The notes: generated by a model from the sequence alone, not told the origin. A stretch of DNA of 64,000 nt from Darksidea phi (GCA_030770425.1 JASJFT010000190.1:1-64000); one strand, 5' to 3'. Numbered from the stretch's first letter, positions 20,931 to 33,060 are shown. Program-made: numbers and translations.

Positions 20931-22093
20931 GGATGCTGCAAGTCTACATCGCGGAGGTGCTCTTATCCACGGGAGAGAATTTGAATGTGTTGATGATGAA
21001 GGGTGGGCGCTCTCGTTAGAGGACGACCTTGAGCTTTTCCGGCGTGTGTGCAGTCCGGTCTGTCGAGCAAAGACGTTGGACAACGAGGCTTCCTCCCTAG
21101 CCGGCAAAGTCGTAGTCCCTGGCCATGATCTAAGATGTTTAAATTGATGAATTCTTGTAGTCGGGGATGGAATCTTACCTTGCGGCTACGACGTCCGGTG
21201 TTCGTCCCGATAGCTTCCGTGAAGGCTCTAAGTTGCTTCGTTCGCATCGCAGATGATGAGATGTGAAGTTCGCGCCTGTCTCTGAGCCGCTCACACAAGA
21301 GGGCTGCATCGATCTGAAACGTCGCCAGGGGTACATGATTGGTGTGTTTTGGGAGTGTTCGCTTACTCCAAAGCAATCTTGAGAGGGTCGGAAAGAGGCC
21401 AGCAGATTCTAGCAACAATCAAAGTAAAAGAACAAAGATGAAGAGGAAATTTGAAGATCAATCAACATATCCACCGCATCGACGACATCATAAGGTAAAT
21501 TATCAAGAGCCGCCACTACTCAACCACGGAAGGCATGCTTCGAATCACAGCCGCATATCGACCGCAGAAGAGCCGCACCCTGCGCCAAATTCAGCCAGCA
21601 CTTGCATCCCAGGTTCCTATTCAGGGCGCGGCCCACACGCTGGTCCCGGAGCCTCTTTCCACACTTGGGAAGAATGTTCTCGGTTATTGCCGAAAAGGCG
21701 CAAATCTGGGGTAAACTCGATGCATGAATACGGGTTGGGGAGATCTGCGTCATCCGATGTCGCAGGTGGGGTTTAGCCGAGAACACGTGCCGGGGTTTTG
21801 TACGGTACATTCTGGTACTTTGTTCTGGAAGGGTGCTCTGGTGGCTTGCGGAGAACTGGGGAGGATCCAGGTAGTGGAAGGTAGTGCCGAGCTGCCAGTT
21901 CGGTTAAAGTAGTAGGGAACTGTTGTCGGGGCTGAGTAGGCCGATAAAGCAATGCGGAAGCAGAAAACATTCTAAAGCGTAATAAGATGCATTTCGTGTC
22001 ACGAAACAGCAATTTCGCAAACCGGTGCTCCGAACTGAACCCTACCCTACTACGTGCCTACTCAACGGGCCAGACTTCGTCGCCTCAATGGCT
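20931..22093. other. 5' flank, possible 5' UTR intron
   Basis: On the minus strand AAG|GTAAGA near 21177 and GGCTAG near 21098 bracket a plausible 5' UTR intron of the membrane protein gene. The remaining sequence to 22093 has only short frames and no recognisable element. Confidence 0.35.
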
Positions 22094-24045
22094 TCACTCC
22101 TCTGGATCGCGGCCTTCCCTCAGCTTCATCTCACGCTGGTATTCTTCCTCCGTCTCGAGATCGAATGGGACTGGGCGTGTGATGGGCCAAATCGATAGCC
22201 CCTTCTCTTCGAACTGCTTCAACCGCTTGGCAGTCATAGGCTTAGTCTTGTTTATGCTATAGATCTTGACGCGACTACAACAGGTTAGCGGCGTGTGCGG
22301 TAGTAGAAAGAATTTTCCGTGCAGGGGCTGCGTACTGGCATGATGAAGTGACGTGAAGATCCCAGTTCCTGTCTCAATTAGCATCTTCCGAAATCTGGGG
22401 AAGTTTTGGCAATACATACCAAGCACTGCGCACATACGTCGGTTGCGTCTGTCAACAAGGTTAGTCTAAGTAATCTTACACCCTCAGGCGTACATACATT
22501 CAGTGCATCGTCCCATGTTCGCACGCAGAACTCGAGCCAACCTTCGGCATCGACCGGCATCTCATATTCCCAAACGCGCCACGCATGGTAATACTTCCTG
22601 CTCATCTTCTCGTACGGCACCTCATACCAGATGCCTCCTCCGTCGCCGCTAACTTCGACTCGCTCGGGCCAGCCGCTCCCGCTGTAAGCCCAACCAGTCA
22701 ACTTGATCTTGCCGTCATGGATGATCTGGTCGTGGTTGTTAGGCGTCATGATTGCGCTCGAAACGGGCATGGTCTGGATACTGAAGCCGTTGCTGTAGGT
22801 AACATTGTGCTTGCCCATCTGCGGGCTGTAGTAAATGTACTCCTTCATCTGTACCGGCGCAAGACTTGGCTCGCCGATAACGTTGATTCTGTAGAGCCAT
22901 TTGCAGCTTCGTGCGCCAATATAGCCAAAGACGACCACACGGAGTGGGTACCCATGGATCTTTGGGAGCGGCTCACCATTCATTTCCCAGGCGAGCATTA
23001 CTTCATGAACCTTCACCTTCCGTACTGGAACAGACACGGCGTAATTGTACACTTGGCCTTTCTTGAAGTAGGTGTCTGCACCGAAGAACTCCACATGCTT
23101 ACCGCCGTCCTTGAGACCTCCGCAGTACTTGAGGACCTTCTTGAGGCTCACACCAGTCCATCGAGCAGTCCCAATGGCACCTTCGCCCCAAGGCGCGTTA
23201 ATGAGCTCGTCACCGTCTCCAGGGTATTCGTGGATCTGTTCTATACGTCTGGTACCAGAGCACTGCAGGGTAACAGTCTTAGTTATGCGAGGGAAGAGGG
23301 ATTCGTCCTGGAGTTCCTTTAGAGTGATCTTCTTGGGAGTATGCACAAGGCCCTCGACGTCGAAATAAAACTTTTCCGCGTCGATTTCGGGGATGCCTCC
23401 GTGGTTGCGGACGAAGTGATCTGCGTTAGACGTGATCTCAGTCTGCACCACTTAGTTTGCATAGAAGCGTATTCGTCGGGAGAAAGACACGAACCTTCAC
23501 TAACCTGTCCTGCGCCCCAGTCAGTAAAGTCAAGCTATGCGAAAATGCTCACTCACTCTTGGTGGTTCGCCATTGTACGGGAACTGCAAGATATGGATCA
23601 TGTCCGGACTCTTCTCCTTTAACACATACTCCCAAGATATGTCTGGGATATCTCGCAATGTCGAACCCATGGCGTAGTGGTAGTACTTCCACCTAACGCC
23701 TTCCAGGATGGGGTTCTTTTTTGGCAGCGGTTCGAATTGGAATTCGGGAGGCTGGATGCGTTAGCGGGAGCAAACTAAGACATGTCCACGCTGTAGTGTC
23801 TCCCTCGAAAAGATTCACGTTGAATCTACTCACTAGAGGGAAGTCATATTTCGACAGGATCTCGGCGGCTTGCTTCTTCTTCTCCGGATACTGAAAAAGC
23901 GTCAACAGAATTCAATTCACGGAGATAGATGGGCCCGCGCCTTCTCCCACTCTACGTAGCCGCCCCATCCGGGCAGCTCCTCTGCGAAAAAGGGCTCCTC
24001 GCCCTGTAGCTGGAAAGGCTTCGCGTTCGGTTCTGCGGGCGCCAT
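22094..24045 (-). CDS. Sulfite oxidase-like molybdopterin enzyme, 8 exons
   Basis: complement(join(22094..22274, 22336..22368, 22420..22448, 22498..23442, 23495..23509, 23557..23751, 23834..23890, 23941..24045)), 519 residues, all phases consistent. The Mo-cofactor domain shows TVTLQCSGTRR with the conserved Mo-ligating Cys, GAIGTARWTGVSL, and IHGYPLRVVVFGYIGARSCKWL split as usual. The C-terminal dimerisation domain includes KLTGWAYSGSGWPERVEVSG and QPTYVRSAWNWDLHVTSSCHR, assembled across three short exons. No cytochrome b5 domain is present. Predicted to oxidise sulfite to sulfate in detoxification or sulfur-amino-acid catabolism. Oddities: a 15-nt exon (encodes DRLVK) and a first intron whose best homology-fitting donor is AAG|GCGCGG; a GT alternative 15 nt upstream (TAC|GTAGAG) also keeps frame and removes VEWEK. 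No clear targeting signal is seen. Confidence 0.9.
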
Positions 24046-25624
24046 CTTGGTTATCAAGTTTGGCGGTTAGTGTGCTTGAAGGTGTAGTGCGAGCGGGCCT
24101 CAGTGGATGCGGGGACATCTTGTATTTGAAGCCAAGCTATGATATCAACGCGTTCGTTTTGATTAAGCATTCGTCATGAGTAGTGCAGCAAGAGATGCGG
24201 GCTTGCTGCATGTCATCAACATTGCAAGGCTAGCGTAGCGTATGAGTGGCCAGAAGCCACTAGGTACATGGTGCTTGAGAACCGGTGCAGGGAATGATTG
24301 AGCGAACAAATGCGTCACTGAGATAAGTATCCGGTATAGTGGGAAGTAGGGTCCGCATACCGTCCAATGGCAATGTCTTGAGCACCGAAAATGGGCAAGA
24401 GCCGGAGAAGATTTGGAGTTGCGCAAAGTCGTTGGCATCAAGACGCCAGGGTATCATTAAAGAGTCGTCGAGGGTAGGCCGGGCGAATCCCGAACATGGT
24501 TCGGCTCGTCTCAGCCGATTTGGGCCAGGTGGGGCCACAGCGCTCGTCTACGTCATAAGATGCTTTCGAGCTGCGACCACAATGAGCACTTGAGAGATGC
24601 AGGCGTTGCTAAAGTAGAGGAGAAGGACTAATAGCCACTATGCTTAAAATTCCACGTACGTGGGTCCACGAACGTGACCTCGTAGCACCGAGCTACAAGG
24701 TGCTGATTTCCTCGGTTCCTCCACACATCTTTCTCAAATCAAAATTTCGGCGCATTCAAAGAGTGCCAGAGTTGATTGGGCAGCTGAAGCCCCGTTTGCC
24801 ACACCCTTGCTGGTTGCTAGCCAGTTTGTTGACCAAGGTCGGCACCGACGTTTCCCGCCAGCAACACGCCAGCACCTTTTTCCCCCATGGCTGTGACATT
24901 TCTATAGGTCCATTTTGGCTAAAAGAGAATCTAGCCACCTTAGTCTTCTTTATCTTGCGCGCTGTTCGTGTCGCTTACGCTGCGGCTGAACGCTTTTCTG
25001 ATCGAGCCGCGGGACTAACCTCCAAAGCGTCCTTTCTTGACACGCTATAAGAGCTCTAGTACTCCTATGAAAGATAAGAAAGATTATATGGGTCGCCGAC
25101 TTGTACGGCACTTGAAAAACACTGGTTTTTGGACTCCACGGTGCGTTACCTACCTACAATGGTCCAACTGCCGTTTGCGGCCTTCCACGACATATACAGT
25201 GTCGAACACGGCTTTCACACGGCCATCATTGCACATCTAATCTGATATGAATATAACAGCTTCGCGAGCTAGGAAATAGGGAAATAGATATCGTAATCTA
25301 CAAAGCTTGGGATGGCGTCCGCGGAGTGGATATACCAATGCCAACGTATTACGATTTGCCCTGTGATTGTAGGCCCATATGAGTCGAGCATGTGCCTCTC
25401 TAAAAGCGAGCGGGGAACTTCGCTTACCACTCGTCCACGTGTACCGGAAAAGCGTCCTACCCTTGGAGCGGGCTGATTGATGTGGCTGCTTCGGTGGCTG
25501 CCTCAACCTCGTATCCCGCAAGAATCGATAAGCTGAATAATCAATTCAGTTCAGCTATTCTCGTCAGAGGATTTAAAGATCGGGGAGGTTGTAGAAGCAA
25601 AGAGGCACGGCTAAGATAGTCCAG
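24046..25624. other. Gene-free 1.6 kb between divergent genes
   Basis: Shared upstream region of sulfite oxidase (minus) and acyl-CoA oxidase (plus). Reading frames on both strands are short and inconsistent. No repeat, tRNA or element is recognised. A palindromic-looking gtacgtgggtccacgaacgt lies near 24655. Confidence 0.45.
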
Positions 25625-27860
25625 ATGGCGAACCGTGAACGATCGACACCATCAACGGTTACCCTGGATAATCGACAAGAAAGACTGATGAAAGAGGCAA
25701 GAGCAGCAGCCTCCTTTGATTCCCACGAGCTAACATGCTTGATATACGGATGGTATGTTGCATTGAAAATGCGAGAAGCGGGCAAACGCCACTAATGATG
25801 TACAGCGAAGACACAGTGCAGCAACGGCGAGCAGCCTTTGAACGCGTAGAAACCCTGCTCGGTACCCGTGATACGTCTAAACTTCCCCGCTGTTATGGCA
25901 GCATGAACCGAGAAGAAGTGTACGAAGAGGGATTAAAGGCCGGTCGGGTTGCTTTCGAAGATGGTTTGAAGTACCAACATGACTTCTTCCTCGAGACTAC
26001 TCCCCTTGGCATTTTGAGCAATGCAAGGTATGGTCTCAGTACTTGTCATACAAGATGCCGCTAATGGCGTTATGCAAAGCCCCTTTGGCCTGGCAAGGCT
26101 ACTTTTCGAGCCCGCTATCCAGTTCTGCGGCTCTGAAGAGCAGAAAGCCGAATGGCTCCCACTCTCGAGGACCGGCAAGATACTCGGCACTTACTGTCAG
26201 ACGGAAATGGGCCATGGCACCTTCTTAAGGGGCATTGAGACTACCGCTACATTCGATCCGAGTACCGACGAGTTTGTCGTCCACTCACCAACGCTTTCAT
26301 CGACCAAGTTCTGGCCCGGAGGCTTGGGATTTTCGACCACGCATGCTGTCGTCATGGCGCGCTTGGTGATCGGAGTGAAAGATCATGGACCGGCTTTGTT
26401 CATCGTCCAGTTGAGATCTACGCAAGATGGGACGCCTTTACCAGGGATTCAGCTGGGTGATATCGGCTTGAAGATGGCGTACGTTGTCCTATCTCCCTTC
26501 ACACTCGAATCACTAATTCGCGGATAGGTACAACGGTACCGACAATGGTTTCGCCTCCTTCAACCTTGTCCGTATCCCCCGCATAAACATGCTCATGGGC
26601 AATGCCACGGTCTCCAGTGAGGGCTCATACTCGGCAACATCCGAGCACAGGGTCTTGTCATACTCCACCATGCTGATGGGACGCAACATCATCGTGCGTG
26701 GTATGGCCTTCCAACTTGCACAAGCAACCACCATCGCTACTAGATATTCCGTAGTGCGCGAGCAAGGCGTAGGTCTCGATAGTTTTGACCCAAACGAACG
26801 TCAAATCATTCACTACAAATCGCAACATTTTCGACTGTTAACCTTGGTTGCTAAGAGCTTCGCCACTCTCTTCGCTTCGCGATATTGCGGGAATACTTAC
26901 AAAACGCTTCGACTACAGCAAGAGAGTGGAGATCATGCTATGCTCCCTTATGTGCACAGCCTAACTGCTGGCATGAAAGCCTGGTCTACGCAGGAAGCTT
27001 CGGATGGCGCAGAGGATGCACGCAAGTGCTGCGGCGGGCACGGCTTCTTGATGATGTCCGGACTGCCGGAGATTGCAGCTTCGATCACGGCAGCGACTAC
27101 ATTCGAGGGCGAGAATTATGTCCTCTGGCAGCAAGTCGGGCGTTATCTTCTTAAAGGCATTGATGCGCTGAGGGACGGGAAGAAGCCCCCACCCGATCTG
27201 TCGTATTTGGGTGGAATCAACGAGCCCGAGGGAACGAAGTCGCCCTGCAAGGCTCATAGAGACCAATTCCTTGCGAGGGACATACAACTTTCAATCTATC
27301 GCCATCGAGCACAACGACTCGTTTTCGCTGTCCATGCCGCAATACGCTCATCGAGCAAGTTGTCGACAGATGCGTGGAACGAACACATGATGACTCTTAT
27401 CTCTGCGGCTCGCGCTCATATTGAGTACATCGTAATTCAGGCGTTCGTTGCTCAACTCGAAAACCTCCCGCCAACCACCACCCAGTCCCTCGATATGGTT
27501 CTTAACCGGCTCTGTTCGCTCTTCGCATTGTCAAACATCATCAACCCACGCACCATTGACGCGATATCCTTCATAGAGGACGGCTATCTTTCCGCGTCGC
27601 AACTTGACACGATCCGGGAGCTGGTCAACGGGCTTCTTGACGATCTTCTACCAGATGCTGTCGCGCTGACCGATGCGTGGGATTTCACGGATGCCAATCT
27701 CTGCAGTGCTCTGGGAATGTCAGACGGGAACGTGTACGAAAGCTCGATGCGGTGGGTTAAGCAATTGCCCATCAACCAAAGAGCATGGGGAGAAAAGCAT
27801 GGCGTGTACCAGCCCGGTTGGACAGGCTCGGTTGATCCAGTCCTGAAGGCGAGGCTATGA
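25625..27860 (+). CDS. Peroxisomal acyl-CoA oxidase, 4 exons
   Basis: join(25625..25752, 25806..26027, 26080..26478, 26528..27860), 693 residues, introns 49-53 nt, phases consistent. The size fits fungal acyl-CoA oxidases, which carry out the first step of peroxisomal beta-oxidation (acyl-CoA to trans-2-enoyl-CoA with H2O2). Visible motifs: GTYCQTEMGHGTFLRGIETT (FAD/substrate-binding middle domain), STKFWPGGLG, YNGTDNGFASFNLVRIPR across intron 3, the CGGHGFLMMSGLPEI loop and FEGENYVLWQQVGRYLLK. The protein ends in KARL; ARL is an accepted PTS1 variant for peroxisomal import. The catalytic Glu is expected to be the one in FEGEN, by family analogy. It lies head-to-head with sulfite oxidase across a long spacer. 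Confidence 0.92.
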
Positions 27861-28136
27861 GAGCAATCATGTGGCAACCCCGCTTTCAACAAGCTTGCCC
27901 CGCGCGGAACTTGACAGCTCCCGTCCTATTCCGCGCGGAGCCGCTCCGGTGTACATTGCTTGCACAATGCGCGAAATGTTAGTAAACAGCAGGGATCGAA
28001 GACGGCTTAGCTATATAGCCTTATTTGCTAGTCACCAATCCTATGCCGTCACTTGCTGCGCCTTTGTGTATTTATGCGTTGAGCGCGCACTGTCTTTCAA
28101 GCTTCAGATCAAGCTTCTTCCAAGCACCGACGTGTG

Positions 28137-29111
28137 ATGGAAGCACCACCATACTCGCCCACACCAACGAACAGCGAGCGTCGGTTGCCGGACGACCATC
28201 GGCCAACACAGCGTGCAGAGGAAGATGCGGATCCACTAGAGAGCTTGCTGAGGAGGCAGAAGACGCCGGTTGAGACACCTACAAGTCCACTAACCCAGCA
28301 TCGTAGACACTGGTCGACTGCGTCTTCCTCTGCCACAGAGAATGCTCTCCAGCCAGTAGCTACTGCTCCTACCACGGCCATCACGCCCTCCTTCCACGAC
28401 CCCTTCGCTTCTTCCTTCGAACACCCACCCGACTATACCCCCGTCGATGAGCTCGCGCGGAGCTTCCGCCTTGAAGCACCCTTTATCCACACCACGAAAA
28501 CGAGCAACCAACCTCGCTACCAGCTCATGCAGGAGTTCTCAAGAAGCGGAAGGCCGCGAAAGCTTTACATCAGACGCCTAATGGCCGCTGAATCGCGCTC
28601 CCATTCCCTACCTTCCATCCCGCTCTCTCCATCCTTCGGCCCAGTGATTCGCTATGACGGAGACGCAACGATGTACGCGATCAATTGCTACGAGCTTATC
28701 GGCACCGGCTACAAAAGCTACGAGATGCGCGGGCACCGGTCCAGCACGCTCGGTGGCACCATCAAGGCCGAGTCCGGCAAAAGCCTGCTGGGTGGCAAGT
28801 GGACCAAGATATGGCACCTAACGAAGAACGCGAGGAAGGACAGCTTGAATGTGGAGAACGAAGCGAGGATACAGAAGTATGGCTACCACGCTGACGACGA
28901 GTGGGATAAGCGACTGCTATTTTCCGTGAAGAGGGGCGTCTGGGAGGATGGGGAGGGCAGAGTGGTGGCGAACGAGGGGAAGCGAGAGTTGGAGGTTTGC
29001 GAGGCAATAGGAAGCGAGGGATGGAAGCGGGATCTGGCCGTGAGCTGCTGGGTGATGCAGATCTGGATGAACGAGGGGCTGCGGTGGGTGAACGATGTGA
29101 AGGGGTGGTGA
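28137..29111 (+). CDS. Hypothetical protein, ordered C-terminal half
   Basis: ATG 28137, 324 residues, no intron. Residues 1 to about 115 are Pro/Ser/Thr-rich and disordered. From about 116 (DELARSFRLEAPFIHTT) to the end the sequence alternates hydrophobic and charged strands, with RYDGDATMYAINCYEL, KWTKIWHLTKNARKDSLNVE and a C-terminal WKRDLAVSCWVMQIWMNEGL. The shape, with small beta-rich segments and a closing hydrophobic helix, recalls tubby/LOR-like folds seen in fungal hypothetical proteins, but this is a guess. No signal peptide or TM is seen. Confidence 0.75.
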   Translation: MEAPPYSPTPTNSERRLPDDHRPTQRAEEDADPLESLLRRQKTPVETPTSPLTQHRRHWSTASSSATENALQPVATAPTTAITPSFHDPFASSFEHPPDYTPVDELARSFRLEAPFIHTTKTSNQPRYQLMQEFSRSGRPRKLYIRRLMAAESRSHSLPSIPLSPSFGPVIRYDGDATMYAINCYELIGTGYKSYEMRGHRSSTLGGTIKAESGKSLLGGKWTKIWHLTKNARKDSLNVENEARIQKYGYHADDEWDKRLLFSVKRGVWEDGEGRVVANEGKRELEVCEAIGSEGWKRDLAVSCWVMQIWMNEGLRWVNDVKGW

Positions 29112-29510
29112 TGGGCAATTCATATGCTCGATATGAGATGGTGTTGCCGATTAGCGTACCGGGTGGGCGGTGTCTGGGGCTCGCACGTGGCCGAATAACC
29201 TGCACGTGTTCCAAATGTCCGCTTGTAGCTTTTCTTTTTACCGGTTCGACAACTGCTGTGTCCCTACCCACAAAAGCAAAAATCACAACGATGTCGAAGG
29301 CGTAGAACAAACAAGCGGTGCTCGGCCATTCGCGGGCGGCCAAGGCGGCCCTCGGAAGCGCATTCCTTCCGCAGGGCTATCCGCAGGGCCACCACTCCAC
29401 CGACCTCACCCTGGCAATCTTCTCCCGTCTGCGCCGCTCACCTGCTTTCACGACCAATGTAGCCCACGCCGGCCGTTCCATCGACTCCCACGAGCGAGTG
29501 CATCGCCGCA
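29112..29510. other. Intergenic, nothing recognised
   Basis: This separates two plus-strand genes. No coding frame or repeat is visible. Confidence 0.45.
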
Positions 29511-31226
29511 ATGCCGCTGCTCACGCCCTCGCGTCTCGTCATCGCTGTCATCGCCGTCTCGTTCCTCAGCTTCCTGTGGAACTTTGGCTTGCCGCAGCGT
29601 GGATACTCGCCCCCCCGGCCTCTCATCAGCCATGACATTTCGCCAGAGACGCCACTTGCGGGCTCGTTGGTTCCTGATCAGCCCAGCAAGGACGACAGGC
29701 TGAAAGGAGCCGAGCAGGACACTGTGCTGGCCCCTCCGTTGGAAGAAGACGATAGCAGTGCCGAGGGAAAGCGGCCAGGCTCGACTGCCCCGTCAGCCCT
29801 CTGCAGAGAGGTTCGCGGCGCGAAGGATACAATGGTCATCGTAAAGACGAGCAAGGCAGAAATGCCTGATAAGCTACCGCCGCACCTCGCGACCCTCCTC
29901 GCCTGCGTCCCCAATGTCGCCATCTTCAGTGACCACGCCGGCACCGTGGACGGTCACACCATACATGACACCCTCGAGGCCGTCAATGCGACGCTCCGCG
30001 AGAAGTACGACGAGTTCCGTGAGTATGCGAAGATGCGGGCCAATGCAGGCTACGTACCGGGCGCCGATAAGGCAAAGAAGCTAGACAAGTGGAAGTTCTT
30101 GCCCATGGTGTACAAGGCGTACATGATGAAGCCGTCGCTCCGGTACTACCTCTTCATTGAGACCGACACGACTCTGAGCTGGACAAACTTGCTGCAATGG
30201 CTGGAGCGGCTGGACTATCGGATACCGTACTACAGCGGTGCGCCCATGTTCCAAGGGCCGATAAAGTATGCGCAGCAGGGCTCGGGCATTCTGCTCTCGT
30301 TTGGAGCGCTGCGCTTGTACGCGAAAGCATACGGAGAACGCTACGCACAAGCATGGGAATCACAAATCGGAGCCGGATGCTGCGGCGACATACTCCTTGC
30401 CAGCGCCATGACTGCCTCACATGTTGAGTGTACCGGATCCTTCCCGATGCTTCAGGGCGAAGCACCGGGTACACTGGACTGGACGGAGCGACACTGGTGT
30501 ACGCCGATCGTGTCGTGGCATGGGATGAACGCCGAAGAGACAAACCTGCTGGGGGACTCGCAGCTGAAGTGGACAAAGAAATATGGCTGGGAGGCTCCGT
30601 ATCTGGCGCGTAATGCTTTCGAAGAGTTTGTATTACCGCAGTTGGCTGAGAAGAAGCTTGATTGGGACAACGTGTCGAGTGATACCAAAATCAAAGGGGA
30701 GCCTGGAAGACGAGAGAAACTGGCAAAAGAAAAGGATCCACCAAAAGAGGAGGCACAAGACAGATCCGAGAGTGACGCTGAACTGGCATCCGAACGCAGC
30801 CCCAAACCTACGGCCCCCGAAACACCACGTCCCGAACCGTCACAACCCCAAGCTCCAGCTCCTGAACCCTCCGATGCTCAGCCGCTAGGACCAGAGAAGC
30901 TGAGCCCGAAACTACCCCCCGCATCCCCAAAGCTCACTCGTCGAAACCTCTTTGACAAGATTGGCGCAACCATCAAGGACGCCGGCGACAGTGCCGAAAA
31001 TTGCCAATCTGTCTGTCAAAAGACGGAAGATTGTATACAGTGGAAGTTTTCTTCCGCAGGGGACGGCGAGTGTCATCTTGGCAAGGTGCTCAGACTAGGC
31101 CGAAAAGCCGAGAAAGAAAACGGGGAAGAGGGTGTTTGGACCAGTGGGTGGATGCTTGACAGGGTGAAAAAGGTTACGGAGAAGTGGGGCAAGTGCGAGA
31201 AGCCGAATTGGAAGTTTAATCAATGA
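29511..31226 (+). CDS. GT31-like type II membrane glycosyltransferase with C-terminal Cys module
   Basis: 571 residues in one exon. An N-terminal signal anchor (SRLVIAVIAVSFLSFLWNF, residues 7-25) is followed by a Pro/Asp/Glu-rich stem and a lumenal domain from about residue 95. The pattern FLPMVYKAYMMKPSLRYYLF then IETDTTLSW is the DxD-like metal/nucleotide-sugar site of fungal GT31/DUF604 proteins. Further support comes from GSGILLSFGALRLYAK, GAGCCGDILLASAM and TPIVSWHGMN. A Pro/Glu-rich linker (residues 395-470) leads to a small Cys module, ENCQSVCQKTEDCIQWKF followed by CHLGKVLRLG, resembling a PAN/apple-type carbohydrate- or protein-binding domain. It likely works in the Golgi; the sugar donor and acceptor are unknown. 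Confidence 0.85.
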   Translation: MPLLTPSRLVIAVIAVSFLSFLWNFGLPQRGYSPPRPLISHDISPETPLAGSLVPDQPSKDDRLKGAEQDTVLAPPLEEDDSSAEGKRPGSTAPSALCREVRGAKDTMVIVKTSKAEMPDKLPPHLATLLACVPNVAIFSDHAGTVDGHTIHDTLEAVNATLREKYDEFREYAKMRANAGYVPGADKAKKLDKWKFLPMVYKAYMMKPSLRYYLFIETDTTLSWTNLLQWLERLDYRIPYYSGAPMFQGPIKYAQQGSGILLSFGALRLYAKAYGERYAQAWESQIGAGCCGDILLASAMTASHVECTGSFPMLQGEAPGTLDWTERHWCTPIVSWHGMNAEETNLLGDSQLKWTKKYGWEAPYLARNAFEEFVLPQLAEKKLDWDNVSSDTKIKGEPGRREKLAKEKDPPKEEAQDRSESDAELASERSPKPTAPETPRPEPSQPQAPAPEPSDAQPLGPEKLSPKLPPASPKLTRRNLFDKIGATIKDAGDSAENCQSVCQKTEDCIQWKFSSAGDGECHLGKVLRLGRKAEKENGEEGVWTSGWMLDRVKKVTEKWGKCEKPNWKFNQ

Positions 31227-32055
31227 GTTAGTCGTCTGTTAGAGTCTATCTGATGTAAATATATGTGGTGTTTTGGAGGCATCGGCTTATGGAGCCTGGG
31301 GTTCAAAGTATTCAGGTCATATAGGGCAGGTGTGCGCTTTTTCGCCCTTTATGTGGATAGTTGGAAGATATTGGAGATAGTAGACGCCCTAGGGAAGAGA
31401 TGTGGGCATCGAATGATGTTGGATTGTGTGTATACCCCTCTTGTAGCATATGATGATCGCTTAGGAATGACATGTTGGCGTCCTTGCAACATAGATTTAC
31501 CTACAATGTGAGGGAAATGGACTTGCATCCGCATCTAATCCTCGTTTCGGATATGGTTTGGTGTAGGAAAGGGAGAAGAAAGCGAGGAGCGGCTCAAACA
31601 CTAAAGTAGTAGTAGTAGGATAAATAAATCTTCGCCTTACAGTGGGTTAGATCGTTCCCTTCAACTTTGCAGATTACGAACTACTGAGTGGTGTGTACTG
31701 AGGGGCGTGCATGTAGAGGAGTTGGATGAAAGCATGAAGGGCATAGGGATGGCCCTTGTAGTGCTGCCCCAAACAAAACAAATATAAACACTACCTATAA
31801 TAAATTACAGTGAAAGGCGACAATCTCACAATGTACAGAGCTGTTTTGCCTTCAACAACAGCTGGAGAGTGAATGGGCCGGTTGCCGTGCAACCACTTCC
31901 CAATTCTTTACCCTTTGGCTTCCTGAGGTACTAATAGGCTCCGACAAAACAACGAGTATTTATCAAGTCTCTATCGTAGAGTACCAAATATATGCAGTGG
32001 ATTGCAACGGACTGCATAGTGCAAATTCGTAATATAAGCCAACACGAAATACACA
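31227..32055. other. Intergenic, nothing recognised
   Basis: Moderately AT-rich, with a short AGT triplet run near 31607. No coding frame or RNA gene is recognised. Confidence 0.45.
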
Positions 32056-33060
32056 ATGGCAGAGGAAAAAGTGTACGGGGTATTGCTAGTTGCAAGTAAG
32101 CCCCAACAATATTCAGTAAAGGAACAGCTATGAACTTAAACACTATCAGAAGGCGATGCTCTTACTGACCCAATTATAACACAACCGCCACTTGAACCCG
32201 ATGCCTGGACGGCCGTCCAAGAGGATATTGATATCCTCACAGCGGGCAAGTACATGGTCCTCGACATTCTAGGCCAGGGTTACGACGGCCAAGTCTTCCT
32301 CTGCATATCAACAGTCAACCACACCATCCTCCATGCCGTCAAGGTCCCCTCTTCGGAGACGGAAGTCCACATCCTTCACCGCATCGCGAACAGCCTAATC
32401 GAGGGCAGCAATGTTGTCGCCAGGCCACTCGCCTCCCGCTTCCCGCGCCTCATCGACTACGGGCAGAACTGGCATGCTACCTCGATAGTGCAGGGGCCTA
32501 CGCTCAAGGCCATGTTGGAGTACCTACTCGACCAATACCCCTCCGAAGCCGACGCCTATGCTCAGTTGCCGAAAACGCTGGTCTTACACATCGCACTTGA
32601 GCTCGTGCGAATCTTTAATTTCCTTCACGAAATGGATCCAGCGGTGACGCAGCACGATTTTAGCGTTGGGAATATCATGCTGGAGTACCCGGATGGCATG
32701 GTAGTTGGGTACCCGAACGTCGTTCTTGTAGACTTTGCCGTTGCGAGGGAACATCCGCATGGATTGCAGCATGCGAAGCGAACGACGAGGGAACTGGCAT
32801 TGGAGCGTGCCAAAGTGTATAATCTTATGAAGATGATGGCTCAAGGCGAGAGTTCAGACGATAAGCTTTGGACGCTCTTTCAGGATGCCATGGAAGAGGC
32901 AAGATGGGAAGACGCGCGGGAGCGATCCGGTGCGTTTTTGCGCTTTGAAGAGTTCTTGCAGCTGTTTGAGAGTAGGATTGAGGAAAGAAAGGCTGCGGCG
33001 TCAAGACTGGAGATGGGCGATATTGAGATGTTGATGGGGTGGGTAATGGGCTACGTGTAG
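32056..33060 (+). CDS. Protein kinase-like fold protein with atypical motifs
   Basis: join(32056..32095, 32150..33060), 316 residues; the intron is 54 nt (A|GTAAGC ... CTATCAG) and phase 1 is kept. Kinase landmarks: glycine loop LGQGYDGQVFLC near residue 76, Lys in HAVKVPS near 98, a catalytic-loop equivalent QHDFSVGNIMLE near 201 and a metal-loop equivalent VLVDFAVAREH near 225. The canonical HRD is replaced by HDFS with Asn retained (HDxxxxN, as in APH/choline-kinase-like families), and DFG is DFA. It is therefore either a small atypical kinase of the fungal APH/PKL type or a weak pseudokinase. The C-terminus is short and helical. No TM is seen. Confidence 0.8.

Noticed and set aside
24655..24680. 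Palindromic-looking gtacgtgggtccacgaacgt as an operator
   Set aside because: A single imperfect palindrome in a long spacer, with no second site and no distance relation to a start codon.
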